Shown here one piece after another: positions 23,610 through 35,644 of a DNA stretch of 64,000 nucleotides. How positions within the stretch are numbered: position 1 is the stretch's first letter; each line of letters opens with the position of its first letter. The DNA lies in NCBI GenBank assembly GCA_963854835.1, contig OY978528.1:39551460-39615459 (forward strand), written 5' to 3'. The DNA comes from Megamerina dolium (Eukaryota; Arthropoda; Insecta; Diptera; Megamerinidae). Position numbers and translations under genes: made by a program. The notes under the pieces are model-generated. The model had not been told where the DNA came from, searched no databases, and was given only the letters and a program-made list of their open reading frames with translations.

Positions 23610-24724
23610 TTCTGCATATGAGATCACTGATTCGATTTTCTAATGAAACAATTCAACAGCATTCCCTTGTTTTCTAGATGGCGAGTGAGATAGGTCTGTG
23701 AATTGATTCAATTCAACTGCAACAAAAGTTGTTTTTAAAGACTATCTGTAGACAAATGGCAATGTCACTTTTGGCCATTTTTGGTTGAATGTAGCGCAAT
23801 CTGATTTATTTATTATTTTTAATTATCCCAATTACAACAGTTACAGTTGTTTGGAATCAAGTCAAAGTAAGATGTTTGAATGCAATTGTATCCACTAAAG
23901 TCCCCATATCATATATTTGCCAACGTCCAAACGAAGTTTGAAAAACTCCAACATTTTGCTTCAAAATTCAAGTGAAGCACAATTTGAAAATATATGTATT
24001 AATAGCCTTATCTTCATCACTAGTAAGTCAAAGTTTGATATTACTTCTCGAAAACCGTAGCATAGCATCAAATGTGCTTAAAAGATAGTTTCATTTGTTG
24101 AGGTCGACGCGAAATATTTTTTATTTGATCAAAACAGTCTGAGTATTCGCAACTTTTTTGAACTTTACTATAGAGATGTTATTTCTACAGTTGTCATTTA
24201 GTAATATGTACATGTCGGCCAACTGGTGTACATATTTTGTGTGTATATAAGATGTATGAAACAATGATGAAAGTCAAATATACTTGCTACTGAAATTATA
24301 AAATTTCTACTGATATAAAATGTTAATGTCACAAAAGACAAACCATTTTTTAATATCCTGTATCTTGTTTGATTTTTCCAATTGAGGATTGATACCGAGT
24401 ATAAAAATCAATGTATATTTAAACTTGATGTACTTAAAATGGTAACTTTTATCGAATGATTGCAGCATTTTCATTGAACTGTATATGCAACATATATACT
24501 GCACTCACATCAGTTAAAGTGAGTTGAAACAAGTGAATAAGAAAACTATATAGAAGGTTTTTTTCTTCTTTCGAAAAAAATGTATTTTTTGTTTTGCTTA
24601 AAAGAAATTGCACAACTGAAGCAGCGAACTCCATTTCCGGTGTTACTTAAAAATTCTGAACCACTCTCATACACTTCGAACAACTACAAAGAAAAAAATA
24701 AAAAAATAATGCCCCTAAGTCACC

Positions 24725-24769
<45 letters not shown>

Positions 24770-27234
24770 CACTAAGGACGTATACACACTTACATGGTTT
24801 TCACCTATATAGCATATAAACATGCATGGTTCATACTCATATGTGTGCTACTGCAATCGGTTGAAAGAATTCACCAAATGTACCCGTATGCAGGTACGTA
24901 GTACTTTCATAGAATAAATATATCATCATTGATACTTCCTTGCTACCTACTTGCTTCGTGCGATTTTTGCTTTGGTCTGTTGTTACTTTAAAATGCATCG
25001 TATTATTCTTATGGCTTAAATTGTAAACTTTTAAACAATATTCGTTACCTTTTTCGAACTAGTCGTTCAAAACATGAAAAATCCGAATTAAAATACCTAA
25101 ATTATTAGTACTGTCGTTGAAGTGTGTATTCGAACAATAAGTGCATATATGTATATACGAATTGTATATTATGTGTGTAGGTACGTGTTAAGAACTTTTT
25201 AGGTTAACAAATTTTCAAAACAATACCTACATAAATCTGCAACACATATAAATGCACATGAGCATAATAAAAAACCTATTCTTATTTCACATTAGAAATT
25301 TTACTTTTGTATTTTATACAAATGATATAATATGCACTACATTCTAACTGGGACTAAATGTCCATCAAGTTTATCACCTTAAGTACTATTTACACTTAAC
25401 AAGGTTCATATTGTAGTTTTATTGGTTAATGACCAATCTCATCGGATTATTAACCGATCCATGGTTAAATTCTGATCCTAATGCAGCACACTTTAAAATG
25501 TTAAGCATATATTTATACATTTACGGTAAACATTTGTGCAGATTATCTTGTCCAGCATCATAACCAGAATCAGCTCGTACATAAATTAAAGCCGACTGGT
25601 CATCTTTTGAGGCTTACGATTGGTACATGAGCCGAAAAACAGCTGGCCACTGATATCGTAAAGTTTTGTTCAGCGATTAATTAACATTTCTGGTTATATG
25701 ATTGGATTAAAACATACAATTGTGGTACCTGTATCTAAGGAAATTAACAGTGCTTCTTCAGACGACTTTAAAATCAGAAAAAGTTACTGTTTGATATTCC
25801 CTTCTCGCTGAAATAGTAGCCCGTTCCTAATTCTCCAAAAATACCATCGCTCTGAATCTTTACAATAACCGAAATAAAGCCAAGCCAACAGACAGAAGTA
25901 CATTTGGTAGAGCCGCACTATTTGACGCTACATATTACCGAAAGACGTATTCAAATACTTGAATAGCTAGTAGAAAACAAGATATCCAGGACGCCTCACA
26001 GTCCGCCCAGCGGTCAAATGGGTCCAAAATGGTATTGTAATACTCTTCACTTCAATGCTTTCAGTCTTTTTGGATAAAAGAAAGGTGATAACGGGCCACC
26101 ACGATGGGATATAAGGGTACAAAATTAGATTTAGCAATGAAAAGAGTGTCACTTCAGAACGGTTATATACATATTAGTGACGCTACGAACTGCTAGCATA
26201 GTCATTGTTCTTGTCTGATTGGGAACTTTACTTGAAATCCTGGATTCGAAGACTTTCTAAAAATTTCACCACAAAATAAAAGCGCATTAGAAGAAGATTA
26301 TATTTTTACCAATTTTTACCAAACATGTTTTTCCGATTTGTATGAAAAAGTATGATACAAAATAATCTACGCTTATTTTACGTTACGGTAAACAAAAGTA
26401 CAGTCTTTGTTTCGGGAAATGCCCAAGTAAATTGTAAAACACTTTACCTTCTATATTTTGAACAAGAAAGTAAAATATTTTATTGCCACATTTTTTGCAT
26501 TTTTAAACGCCAAAGCGAAAATTAAAAAATTCGGAAATCTCTAAATTTTTAAAAGTACTTTCCGTGAACGCAACATTTAGAAGCATCATAAAGGGCATCA
26601 TCGGTCAGGATAGTTTTATAAAATGTCCAATTAATGTTGATTTTGTTCGTTTCTAGAAATGTAAGCGTTGTGTCATAATATAACATAAAACACTGAAATT
26701 TTTCGAGACTATTTTAATTTTTTTCAACTATAGAAGAACTTTGAGGCATTTTCGAGTTTATGGGAATGACCAGTCTTATTTTAGTGACGTGAATCGAAAG
26801 AAATATGGTAAATAGTAAAAAAAACACAATGTAAGAATTGAGATGTTGCACATTTTTAAGTCGCTAATCCAAACAACCATTTTCGATATATTTCTGTAAA
26901 ATAAAATGTAAAGTGATGTCATATAAATTAGTAAGCCGAGATATTCTTGCACATTATGAGTATATCTCGAATAGCTTAAAAAGTGTTTGCAAATATTGTT
27001 GTATTTGTATTAAATTAAAGCATTCATAAATAAGAGTTGCACTAAAGTAAAGGTTGTATTTTAATTTTTCCACTAATCACGGGATCAAAATAGGTCTTGA
27101 TTTGATCAGTCAATTTAATTATTGTACGATAATGTTTCTATTCGTATTATAAAAATTGCCATTTTCTTATGTTTAAAGTCAATTTTTGTAATATTTCAAA
27201 TGTTTATGTAGAATATTAAAATAGTAAAACATAC
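23610..27234. other. Non-coding DNA downstream of the last visible CUB exon
   Basis: Probably intron or 3' flank of the CUB gene. I could not identify the next exon, which should start in phase 2. A trinucleotide repeat lies at 24726-24770. Confidence 0.4.
24726..24770. repeat. (AGT)n microsatellite
   Basis: About 14 consecutive AGT units. The poly-Ser frame read through it is an artefact. Confidence 0.95.
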
Positions 27235-27393
27235 CGTGATACAACTCGTGGTAGCCAATCACCACCACAATATTTCGCCAGAACAGGATCATTGGTGGAG
27301 CTGCCGTCATAGAATATTAAATGATCTCTTTCACCAGTACAATCTGACCATGCACGTATTGATCGTGAGGTTTTGTTAAAGCTAGCAATCGAT
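27235..27393 (-). CDS. CUB-domain protein, exon D
   Basis: 159-bp exon on the minus strand, bounded by a CACAG acceptor and a GTATGT donor. Translation in phase with the upstream exon gives SIASFNKTSRSIRAWSDC, then HLIFYDGSSTNDPVLAKYC and GGDWLPRVVSR. This is the second half of a CUB domain, with the Cys pair and the FYDGSS signature (usually YDG). It joins exon C through a phase-2 intron of 898 bp, rebuilding an Arg codon. It ends in phase 2, so coding continues downstream. Similar extracellular CUB proteins include the suppressor-of-lurcher group, but I cannot fix the orthologue. Confidence 0.88.
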
Positions 27394-28291
27394 CTGTGAA
27401 GATAAGAGAGATTGAGAGTAATGAGAATTTCAAATGTATACAATAATACATTTTTTAAATGAGGTTAGACTATATAAACATTTGGTCAAAATTGTATTAT
27501 AAATCCTTGAAAATACTTTTAAATCTTAAATTTATTTACTAAAAATTCTGCATTTGTTGAAAATAATAGATATTTTGTGCAAATATTTTCGTAGTCTACC
27601 GTACATACGTGAAATTAATGGTTTGTAAGTAAAACTTATATAATTAAAGATTTTTCAATATTTCCGAAATTTTCACTCAAACATTGTCGTTATCGTTTTC
27701 GTATGTTATCACAAAATTAAATACAATAAAATCCCTATAAAAGCTTTTCCGTAAAATACATTTCACTGCACATTGGTGCACAATTCACTTTGAATTTATT
27801 TTAACCCCATGTACGAGTAAATGCATGTATTCATTTATATATCTACAAATATATAAAATATACATGCATTTTTTTTTTCAAGTTACTAATTCTATACAAT
27901 TTAGTATCGAATCAAAAATGTGTATCGGATTAAAGCGATATCGAAAATGGAAACGATTTGAAAATGCATGGTGTTTTTGTTTGAATATTTATATTATTAT
28001 TATTTGTTGTTATTCTGGCAATTTTCAATTTGCAATTTGTACGTTGCAATATAATTTTATAGTATCCACGTATTTTTTAAATCTTTAGAATATATTTAGA
28101 TTGTATTTGTTTATCAAATATTTTATTGTATTCTGCGAGTATTAACCAACCATATTACGATAGATATGAACAATGACATGTGATTTTATATATTTATATA
28201 TTGATCAATTAAATTTTAAATGTGCACATTATGAAGCGATTTCATAGTTTCCAATTATCAAGTAACTTTTTATTTTATTTTTATTACCCAC

Positions 28292-28528
28292 CTTTTCACC
28301 AATGCCTTATGCTGATTTTCTTGACTGACTGCAATCATGGCGTGCTTACTTGTAGGAACTTCTTTTTGGCGTATCGTCCAATAACAGGTAACATTCCTTG
28401 GATACATTCCGGGATAATTGGGACTTTGCAGGCGACACTTATTGCGATAGCATTCATCAAATTGACGCGTACAATATGTACCCGGTGTGACACGTCCCAA
28501 TTCAAGCGGTTTGTCTGGTAGTCCATAT
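28292..28528 (-). CDS. CUB-domain protein, exon C
   Basis: 237-bp exon. The acceptor is AACAG before ATATGG and the donor is GTGGGT after AAAAG. It encodes YGLPDKPLELGRVTPGTYC, then CTRQFDECYRNKCRLQSPNY with PGMYPRNVTCYWTIRQ, which is the start of a CUB domain (CxLxSPNYPxxYP...CxW). It ends HAMIAVSQENQHKALVK. An alternative GTAAGC donor at 28349 lies inside the exon, but using it would put exon D out of frame with an early stop. The later GTGGGT donor keeps phase 2. The protein is probably secreted or at the cell surface, as CUB domains are extracellular. Confidence 0.88.
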
Positions 28529-28628
28529 CTGTTGTACGAATTGAAATGTATTATTTTACAATTGTTATTGTTAAATCAAATCAAACAAATGATTTTATTT
28601 TCTACATATACATATATATTTACATATA

Positions 28629-28636
28629 CTTATGTC
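28629..28636. repeat. Merlin target site duplication, left (CTTATGTC)
   Basis: Exact 8-bp match to 31657-31664. Merlin elements make 8-9 bp duplications. Confidence 0.85.
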
Positions 28637-28806
28637 GGCATAAGTGCAGAATACGGACTCAGAAGGAAAAAAAAAATAAAAAATTGCCTCGGATAGAGCT
28701 TCGTTTTGTGAATATAAAAATAAAAAATTTGTCTCTGCAAATGCCCACACAAGGCGTGGTTCAAGGTCAAAGTTCAAAATTGAGGTCGAGATTACTCGAT
28801 AGACAA
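28637..28806 (+). repeat. Merlin terminal inverted repeat, left
   Basis: Reverse complement of 31488-31656 with few differences. Both copies contain TTGCCTCGGATAGAGCTTCG. Confidence 0.9.
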
Positions 28807-29390
28807 GCAATTGTTTTCTACAATATGAGAATTAAAACACAGGTCATTTTAATACCTTTTTATAGGTATATAGTATTTTATATGTATTCTTAACTTTTTA
28901 AATGTTATGAAGAAAATTATAAATTTTTTAAAAAATTTTGTAAAAACCGATTTTTTTTTTCGAAAAAGTCCTCCATTAACCTATCAAAAATTATATATTA
29001 TTTCAAAGATCATAGGATTACCTTTCCAATGGTATATAAAACATATTTTTAAAGAATTTTTATATATTTTTAATATATTTTTTATGGTCATACTTTCGCT
29101 ATAGCAAATATGTGCAAAGAGGAATAGTGAGGCAGTTATAATCATAGCGGTAGACATAGACAAAAGAATTAAGGAAAAATAGGATGAAATAGTATAATTA
29201 ACTAATTCTTTTATTAATCTGATAAAGACAACATTGTTTGTGTATTGGCGCAACCAGCAAAATTATTGTTAATTGCGAATACAAAAAATTTAGGTTACAC
29301 TGTTCAGTCCCGTTATTTCAAAAGTTACGAATTAGCTTCAAGTAAGAAAAATTTGATTTGATTTTAGCAAGGATTTTTAATACAAATTGA

Positions 29391-30508
29391 AATGAGTGAA
29401 CTTAATTTGTGTAAAATAAATATATTATTTGAATCGACTAACGGTTTTGAAATTTCGGAAATAGCGTTGCACAAACTGATGGAATGGTGCTTAAATCCGA
29501 GTGAAGGAACATACAAATGCGCAAATGGGCATAATTTAAAGCTGGTGAAATGAACCACTAGTTTAGATGGTTATGTTTGGAGGTAATGTTCATGTTCTAT
29601 TAGGTAGTATTGATATACATATGCATATATATGTTATAAAATAATTTCAGGTGTCAAACGATGTATAAAAAGATCAAGATGAAGAAATGTTGATGCAATA
29701 TTAAGGTGTCTCTTCGTAAAAATACATTCTTCGATAAATCTAAACTGCCAATGGTGAAACTGTTGGCATTTTCGAATTTGTGGGTAAAGAATGTTACCCA
29801 ACAGTTTATCATGGACGAATTGGGCATTGCGCGTCATACGGCCATAGACTGGTGTAATTTTTGTCGTGAGGTGGCGTATGACGGCATGGTCATTAAGAAA
29901 CAAAAGATTGGGGAAATCGGCAAAACCGTCGAAATAGACGAAAGCAAATTTGGTAGGCGGATTTACCATCGCGGTCATGCGGTTGAAGGGCAATGCGTTT
30001 TTGGAGGAGTAGAGAGAGGAAGTAAACTCTGTTTCCTCGTCTCAGTGGAAAAAAAGGGACCAGGCAACCCTACTAAACATAATAAAAGACTGGATAGAGC
30101 CTGGCACAACTATTGTGTCCGATTTTTGGAGGGTATGTTAAATATAATTTTTTTCATTTAGTGAAGCCTAACAGTTTTATATTTTAGGCTTATGATTGTT
30201 TATCACATGAGGGTTAACAACACTTTAAAGTTAACCACTCACTGCATTTTAAGGATCCCGAGACTAAGCAACATACCAACACTATTGAAGGACTGTGGCG
30301 GCATGCTAAACATTCCATGCCACAGTTTCATAGGAGTAAGCGGTATTTCGATGGGTACCTGGCAAAATTTATGTTATTAAAATATTGTAAATATAATAAT
30401 ATTGACGTGCTTACGCACTTTTTTAAAATGGCAGGAAATCTCTACAATCCGTTAGAGCCCTGCGTTGTAGATTACCCTGATGGTGAATACAATATCGAAA
30501 CTAATTAA
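29391..30508 (+). pseudogene. Merlin (IS1016/ISXO2-like) transposase, two introns, broken frame
   Basis: Cut-and-paste transposase of the Merlin superfamily. Exon 1 starts at ATG 29391 and ends YKCANGHNLKL and DGYVW, the zinc-ribbon-like N-terminus. A 68-bp intron (29583-29650, GTAATG...TTTCAG) rebuilds WRC. Exon 2 has SLRKNTFFDKSKLPMVKLL, the first catalytic Asp in VEIDESKFGRR and the second Asp in VSDFW. A 55-bp intron (30133-30187, GTATGT...TTTTAG) leads to exon 3 with NTIEGLWRHAKHSMPQFHRS, the third catalytic region. In-frame stops occur in exon 1 (after NLKLVK), exon 2 (after IKMKKC) and exon 3 (after HEG), plus a one-base frameshift near 30055-30075. It is therefore not functional, though both introns keep consensus splice sites. 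Confidence 0.88.
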
Positions 30509-30557
30509 TAAAATTTCAATAGTAAAAATTACAAAGAGATTTCAATGCTAAAACGTT

Positions 30558-30755
30558 TGTCGCAAAGCTTGCGTGAGGCCTATAAGGGTTATTTTTTTAG
30601 CGCCCGGCCGAAGGCCGGCTATCAAAAAAGCTTTTGTCCTAAAATACTGTTGGTCGCGAAGCCGGCGTCGGGCCTATAAGGGTTATTTTTTTAGCGCCCG
30701 GCCGAAGGCCGTCTATTAAAAAAGCTTTTGTCCTAAAATACTGTTGGTTGCGATA
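30558..30755. repeat. GC-rich 94-bp tandem repeat with hairpin, inside Merlin
   Basis: Units begin GGCCTATAAGGGTTATTTTT at 30577 and at 30671, a period of 94 bp, and stay near-identical for about 83 bp. A third, partial, diverged unit precedes them (TCGCAAAGCTTGCGTGAGGCC parallels TCGCGAAGCCGGCGTCGGGCC). Each full unit contains the self-complementary CCGGCCGAAGGCCGG or a one-base variant. It stands out from the surrounding AT-rich DNA. Confidence 0.85.
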
Positions 30756-30951
30756 CTGAATTTGAAGACATGCAGGTAATTGTATCGAAAGCCGTCCATA
30801 TTGGAAACACTTGATGAAGTATCAGCTTGAAAACAATTTTTGAAATGCATACAAATTCTGGAAAAATATGTTTTATACACCGTTGTAAAGGTAATTGTAT
30901 AAGCTTTAGTATGGTGCTAAATTTTCGATAGGTAAATTAGGCTTATTTTCG

Positions 30952-31329
30952 AAAAAAAAAAAAAAAAATAAATAAATATGTGGCACTTAAAGCCCCAAAG
31001 GGCTCATTGGCCGAGCTTCTCTTCCATTACTGTTGTGCGTCTTAAATTTTGGACAGTATTAGAATGGACCTACTTATTTTAGCCGGTTCCGAATGGCAGA
31101 ACACTTGTGACATCACTTTTTCTGAGCATTGTCACAGAGTTCTTTTTAGAAGCTTTTTCATGGCAAGTTGTTACTGTCGGAAGAATTGCCAATTGCTTGC
31201 CGACAGGTGGGTACCGGTCGAAAGAAAAATCTTTTCGATATTAAATTTGTTATGCATCAGCCGGGTATTGAACCACGACCTACAGATCAGAAGGCGAACA
31301 CACTAACCACATTAACACACTACGGCACG
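30952..31329 (-). mobile_element. tRNA-derived SINE, copy 2 (inside Merlin)
   Basis: Reverse-oriented copy of the 1439-1804 SINE. The B-box region and body are well kept. The A-box region carries an extra run of roughly 10 bases (GTGTTAAT-like), damaging the promoter. It ends in a long A/T-rich tail at 30952-30975. It inserted at the inner end of the right Merlin inverted repeat, so it is younger than the Merlin copy. Confidence 0.88.
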
Positions 31330-31487
31330 AAAAAAAAATGGTTTTTGAAAAAACAAATTTCAAATTTATAGTTTTGATAATAACTTTTAAAATGTAAAAA
31401 ATAGGTATTAAATTATATATATATATCAGTAGAAAGGTATTAAAAAAACCTTTCTTATGATACCCATATTATAAAAAAAAATTTCGT

Positions 31488-31656
31488 CTCTATTGAATAA
31501 TCTCGACCTCAATTTTGAACTTTGACCTTGAGCCACGCCTTGTATGGGCATTTGCAGAGACAAATATTTTACTTTTTATATTCACAAAACGAAGCTCTAT
31601 CCGAGGCAATTTTTTATTTTTTTTTTCCTTCTGAGTCCGTATTCTGCACTTGTTCC
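31488..31656 (-). repeat. Merlin terminal inverted repeat, right
   Basis: Partner of 28637-28806. Starting bases differ slightly (GGAACAAG against GGCATAAG). Confidence 0.9.
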
Positions 31657-31664
31657 CTTATGTC
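31657..31664. repeat. Merlin target site duplication, right
   Basis: CTTATGTC, identical to 28629-28636. Confidence 0.85.
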
Positions 31665-32905
31665 CTCTGTATACTTTATACCATACATAAATTGATATAC
31701 ATATTGCTTCTTATTCGAATATTCAATCACATTAATTCTACATGCAGGTGTATACATACACGATGTGAAGAAATTTTTGAAGAATTTAAATGGCAATTTC
31801 CATATAAATTGAATAAAAATGTTCATGTTTAAAGTATGAAAACTTAAAAGAGCGTGTTTTCAAATATTTAAGGTATTTTCTTATGCCAATAGGAATATTT
31901 TTTGTCAATGAGAATGTGCGGTGTGAAATAACACTGATATTCACTGGCAAATCATTATGGAGCATGGTATGTCCACTTTTATTCGCATATTGAAAGTATC
32001 TGGTTAATGGTTCAGTATTGATGGATTTGAATTCTTTTAAATGTTCATGTAATGTAATACACTTGAGTTGTGCGAAATAATAAACGACTTAACTATAATT
32101 GCGTAATAAAGACCTATACATACGTTTTAATTGTATGTAGAATATGCTCAGATGATTGATCATGGGATATACCCACGTTTTTTGTTCGTTGCATTTTATA
32201 CCAATAGCTTGTTACTGTCGAATACTAATTACGCATTGTGAACACTTAATCAATTCACTTAATTGCATTAATTACAAAGGTAGTTTAGCATAATACGTAT
32301 CAGCAATGTGGTGTAGAAATATATCAAAAGTTTTATTCAAATATGAAATGTTTTCAAATTATTTATTGTATAAATCAAAATACAATTGAAAATATTGTTT
32401 ATAGACAGATATATGTATGCAGTACTTATTTATAAAAAATAATTGAAATTTTAAATATTGTAATATGGGTAAATAGATTGCATATTAACAATGATAAAAA
32501 TATGAAAATGGAAAATATTTTGTGAAAGATAAGGTGAAGAATTTAAAGTAAACCACATTTACAAATTTAGCACCCTCTGAGCTGAATATTATTTTCATCA
32601 AATTTCGAAATATGATATTTAGATGCATATGTGAATTGAAAGTGATTATATGATTATCAGGGTGGGTCGAATTGAATGGAGGTATATTTTGACAACCTGG
32701 ATCAGCGAAATACACAAGAATTGGAGGTTATTAATCACTTTTTCTCAAGGAAGCAAAAAATGAACGATTTGGAACCTAGTTTTTTTAGTTATTAAAGCCA
32801 TTATGAAAGCATCAATTTTATTAATGAGCCCCTGGGGAGTGGAAATACCGGATAAGTATGTTCGAATAAAATATTTGAAAGTAAATTTTAAGAGTTGCTC
32901 CATTT
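31665..32905. other. Intron of the CUB gene, no other feature
   Basis: AT-rich, between exons B and C. Nothing recognised. Confidence 0.45.
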
Positions 32906-32907
32906 TT

Positions 32908-34830
32908 ATACCCTGTATAATGCAATATGCATGGTATATTCATTTCGGTCAGATGTTTGTGTCCACTTGAAGGAATCTCCGGAGATATAGACATAGATAT
33001 ATATTCGTGATCAGCGTCGATTAAATTTTCGATTTAACGATGTCCGTCCGTCCGTCCGTCCGTCTGTCACCTGGCTGGTTCGCACGATAACTTGAGTAAA
33101 TATTGAGCTATCTCGACGAAATTTGGCATAAGTAACCTTTGATCCAAGGGTACGGAGGGAATTGATATTGGGCATGATCGGTCAATAGCCACGCCCACAC
33201 CAAGCATTCAAAGCGACTAACCTCGGAATTTTCAAAATCTTTAACTAGCTATAACTCACATAATATACCACTTGGGACAACAATATTTTGCACATAGAGT
33301 TATATTATACTACTATATAACCTCGCCAAAAGTGGGTGAGCCACGCCTACTTTCTAGCGTAACTCTCATACAAAGTGTCTGCACTTCTTTTAAATTGAAA
33401 CTGCTGTAACTTCTACAATGTTCTGTCTAGAATAACCATAATTGACACTTAGATTAACATGGCAGTGAGAAATAATATGGCAGAAAATCAGTGTGCCACG
33501 CCAACTCCTTTTTGGGTCTGCCATACAAAGTTGCGGAAATTAAAAAAAATGTTACCGGTTATAATTTGAAAACTATTCAGCGTAGAATAACGAGATTTAA
33601 GGTATGGATTAGTATTGTACGAGCAACTAGGCTCACGGAAAATGGTCGCACCACGCCCACTGTTTTTCGTAGCCCCCATACAAATTTTAAATTGAAACAG
33701 CCGTAACTTCGGCAATCTTCTGTCTAGGATAACCATAATTGACACTTAGATTAATATCGTAGTCGGAAATAATCTGGCAGAAAATTAGTCTGCCACGCCC
33801 ACTCCTTCATGGGTCTCCCATACAAAGTCGAGGGAATTAAACTAAAACTTTTAATCTCCATAATTTACAAACCATTTAGCCTAGGACAACGAGATTTAAG
33901 GTATGGATTAGTATTGTACGAGTAACTGGGCTTATAGGAAATGGGCGCGCCATGCCCACTGTTTATTGTAGCCCCCATACAAAATGACTGAAATTCTTTT
34001 AAATTGAAACAGCCGTAACTTCGGCAATCTTCTGTCTAGGATAACCATAATTGACACTTAGATTAATATCGTAATCGGAAATAATCTGGCAGAAAATCAG
34101 TGTGCCACGCCCACTCCCGCATGGGTCTCCCATACAAAGTTGAGGAAATTAAACAAAAATTTTAACCGACATAACTTACAAACTATTCAGCGTAGGACAA
34201 CCAGATTGAAGGTGTGGATTAGTATTGTAAGAGCAAATATACCCACAAGAAATGGGCCAGCCACGTCCATTGTTTATAGTGGCTCCCATACAGGATGACT
34301 GAATTTCTTTTAAATTGAGATAGCTGCAGCTTCTGTAATCTTCTGTCTAGAACAATCATAATTAATACTTAGGTTAATATGGTATTAGGAAATAATTTGG
34401 CAAAAAAATCAACATGCCAGGCCCACTTCTTAATGGGACTACCATACAAAGTTGCGAAAATTTTAAAAAATTTAATCCGCTATAACTTACGAACTATTCA
34501 ACGTAGGACAAATAAATTTAAGGTTAGGATTAATATTGGAAAATTAATTGGATTTACAAGAAAGAGGTAAGCTACGCCAACTTTTTATATAGCTCCCATA
34601 CTAAGTCTCGGAATTATTTTCAAAACCTCCTTTAAATTATCCCTTTTAGAACTCTCATAACATACAAAGTACTTCGTCAAAGTCAACCATATTTCGGGTG
34701 TAAATTAGTAGTATATGCAAAAATTGTTTTTCAAAAAGTGGAAATAAAAGAAAAAGATGGATATTCGAGTAAACTTTTTATATATAAATCTACATATGCA
34801 GGGTATAATTTGGTCGGCCCCAGCTGACTG
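32908..34830. repeat. Non-coding dispersed repeat with GTCC motif and 305-bp tandem array
   Basis: It begins with TATACCCTG (32910) and ends with the inverted CAGGGTATA (34799), then TTTGGTCGGCCC. A (GTCC)n run lies at 33042-33064. From about 33240 to 34660 a unit of about 300-312 bp recurs. The marker TTCTGTCTAG occurs near 33420, 33719, 34029 and 34341. Each unit is dimeric: both halves carry GCCACGCCCACT followed by CCATACAAA. No coding frame is conserved across units. It resembles non-coding repeat families common in flies, but I cannot name it. Confidence 0.75.
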
Positions 34831-34979
34831 TAAGGAGATTTTTTTTTCTTAATTCTTTAGGGATCGATGATATATTTGATCCCTGAGAGTTGTGGGACAA
34901 AGCTCGATTCCGCCATTAAGTTTTCCTTTCTTAAACTTTTTCCAAATAACCTTAACTTTTATGTCCACCCCTTAAGGGG

Positions 34980-35640
34980 GCTTCTTTGCAAAATGGAACG
35001 GTATAAAATATGATGGGAGCTAATAAAAAATCGATACTCTGTTTGATCTGCTTTCATAAAATGCTTTATTGTTTCCTTGGCTAATGTATAACAACATAAC
35101 TTTTTTCATTTTCCTTGATTCTCCATAAATCGTAACGACGACAACGGCTGGGCATACTTTGGCTAAAATTTTTTGAGTAGTCCATTGGAAAAGTTTGTTT
35201 GCTGCTGAACACCAAGTCTGAGTCAATAGATTCGATAACCAAAAGGACGATTCAACAATGTAAATAACTTTGTTCCATTCGGTGTGTAAATTTTCATTTG
35301 CCCAATGCTTGCGTTTTTCGATATGAATATCTGTCAACATAGGTTTTTGCATCGTGGAACGATACCTTAACAGATGTTGCAATAATTGTCTTCGTATTGT
35401 TGACTATATGCATTGAAGTATCTGGATTTTTTTCGAAGAAATAAACAATCTGCTGATCTGGCCACGATGTGACAAACGGAGAAAACTCTGCTTCAAAACG
35501 TTTCTCGAAATACTCAGGATTTGTGTTTTCACTTCACAAATCATAAACAAAGACTGACAGTGCTGTCAAAATCAGTTTGTGCATTCGTCAAGGGTTGCAT
35601 CTGGTTGGACCACGATGGAGATTTGACATATCTTAAAATG
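34980..35640 (-). pseudogene. Tc1-like transposase fragment
   Basis: Minus-strand frame 35382-35020 contains STMQKPMLTDIHIEKRKHWA and EWNKVIYIVESSFWL. This matches the Tc1-type pattern RPLLT..H...R..FA followed by W..VIFSDES, the first catalytic Asp region. Here the Asp is Val (IVES), so the enzyme is dead. A preceding segment (about 35600-35390) with SRNVLKQSFLRLSHRGQ and STIRRQLLQH resembles the helix-turn-helix region, broken by a stop. The C-terminal half is missing. Confidence 0.6.
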
Positions 35641-35644
35641 CAGT

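Larger units (their letters stand above)
28637..31656 (+). mobile_element. Merlin DNA transposon, full-length, inactive
   Basis: 3,020-bp element with terminal inverted repeats starting GG and containing AAGTGCAGAATACGGACTCA. They are very similar over about 170 bp (28637-28806 against 31488-31656). Weaker complementarity continues towards 28965 and 31340. An 8-bp duplication CTTATGTC flanks it. Inside lie a broken Merlin/IS1016-type transposase (29391-30508), a GC-rich 94-bp tandem repeat (30558-30755) and a reverse-oriented SINE (30952-31329). The long inverted repeats and spliced transposase fit known animal Merlin elements. It sits in the intron between CUB exons B and C, about 110 bp from exon C. 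Confidence 0.92.
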
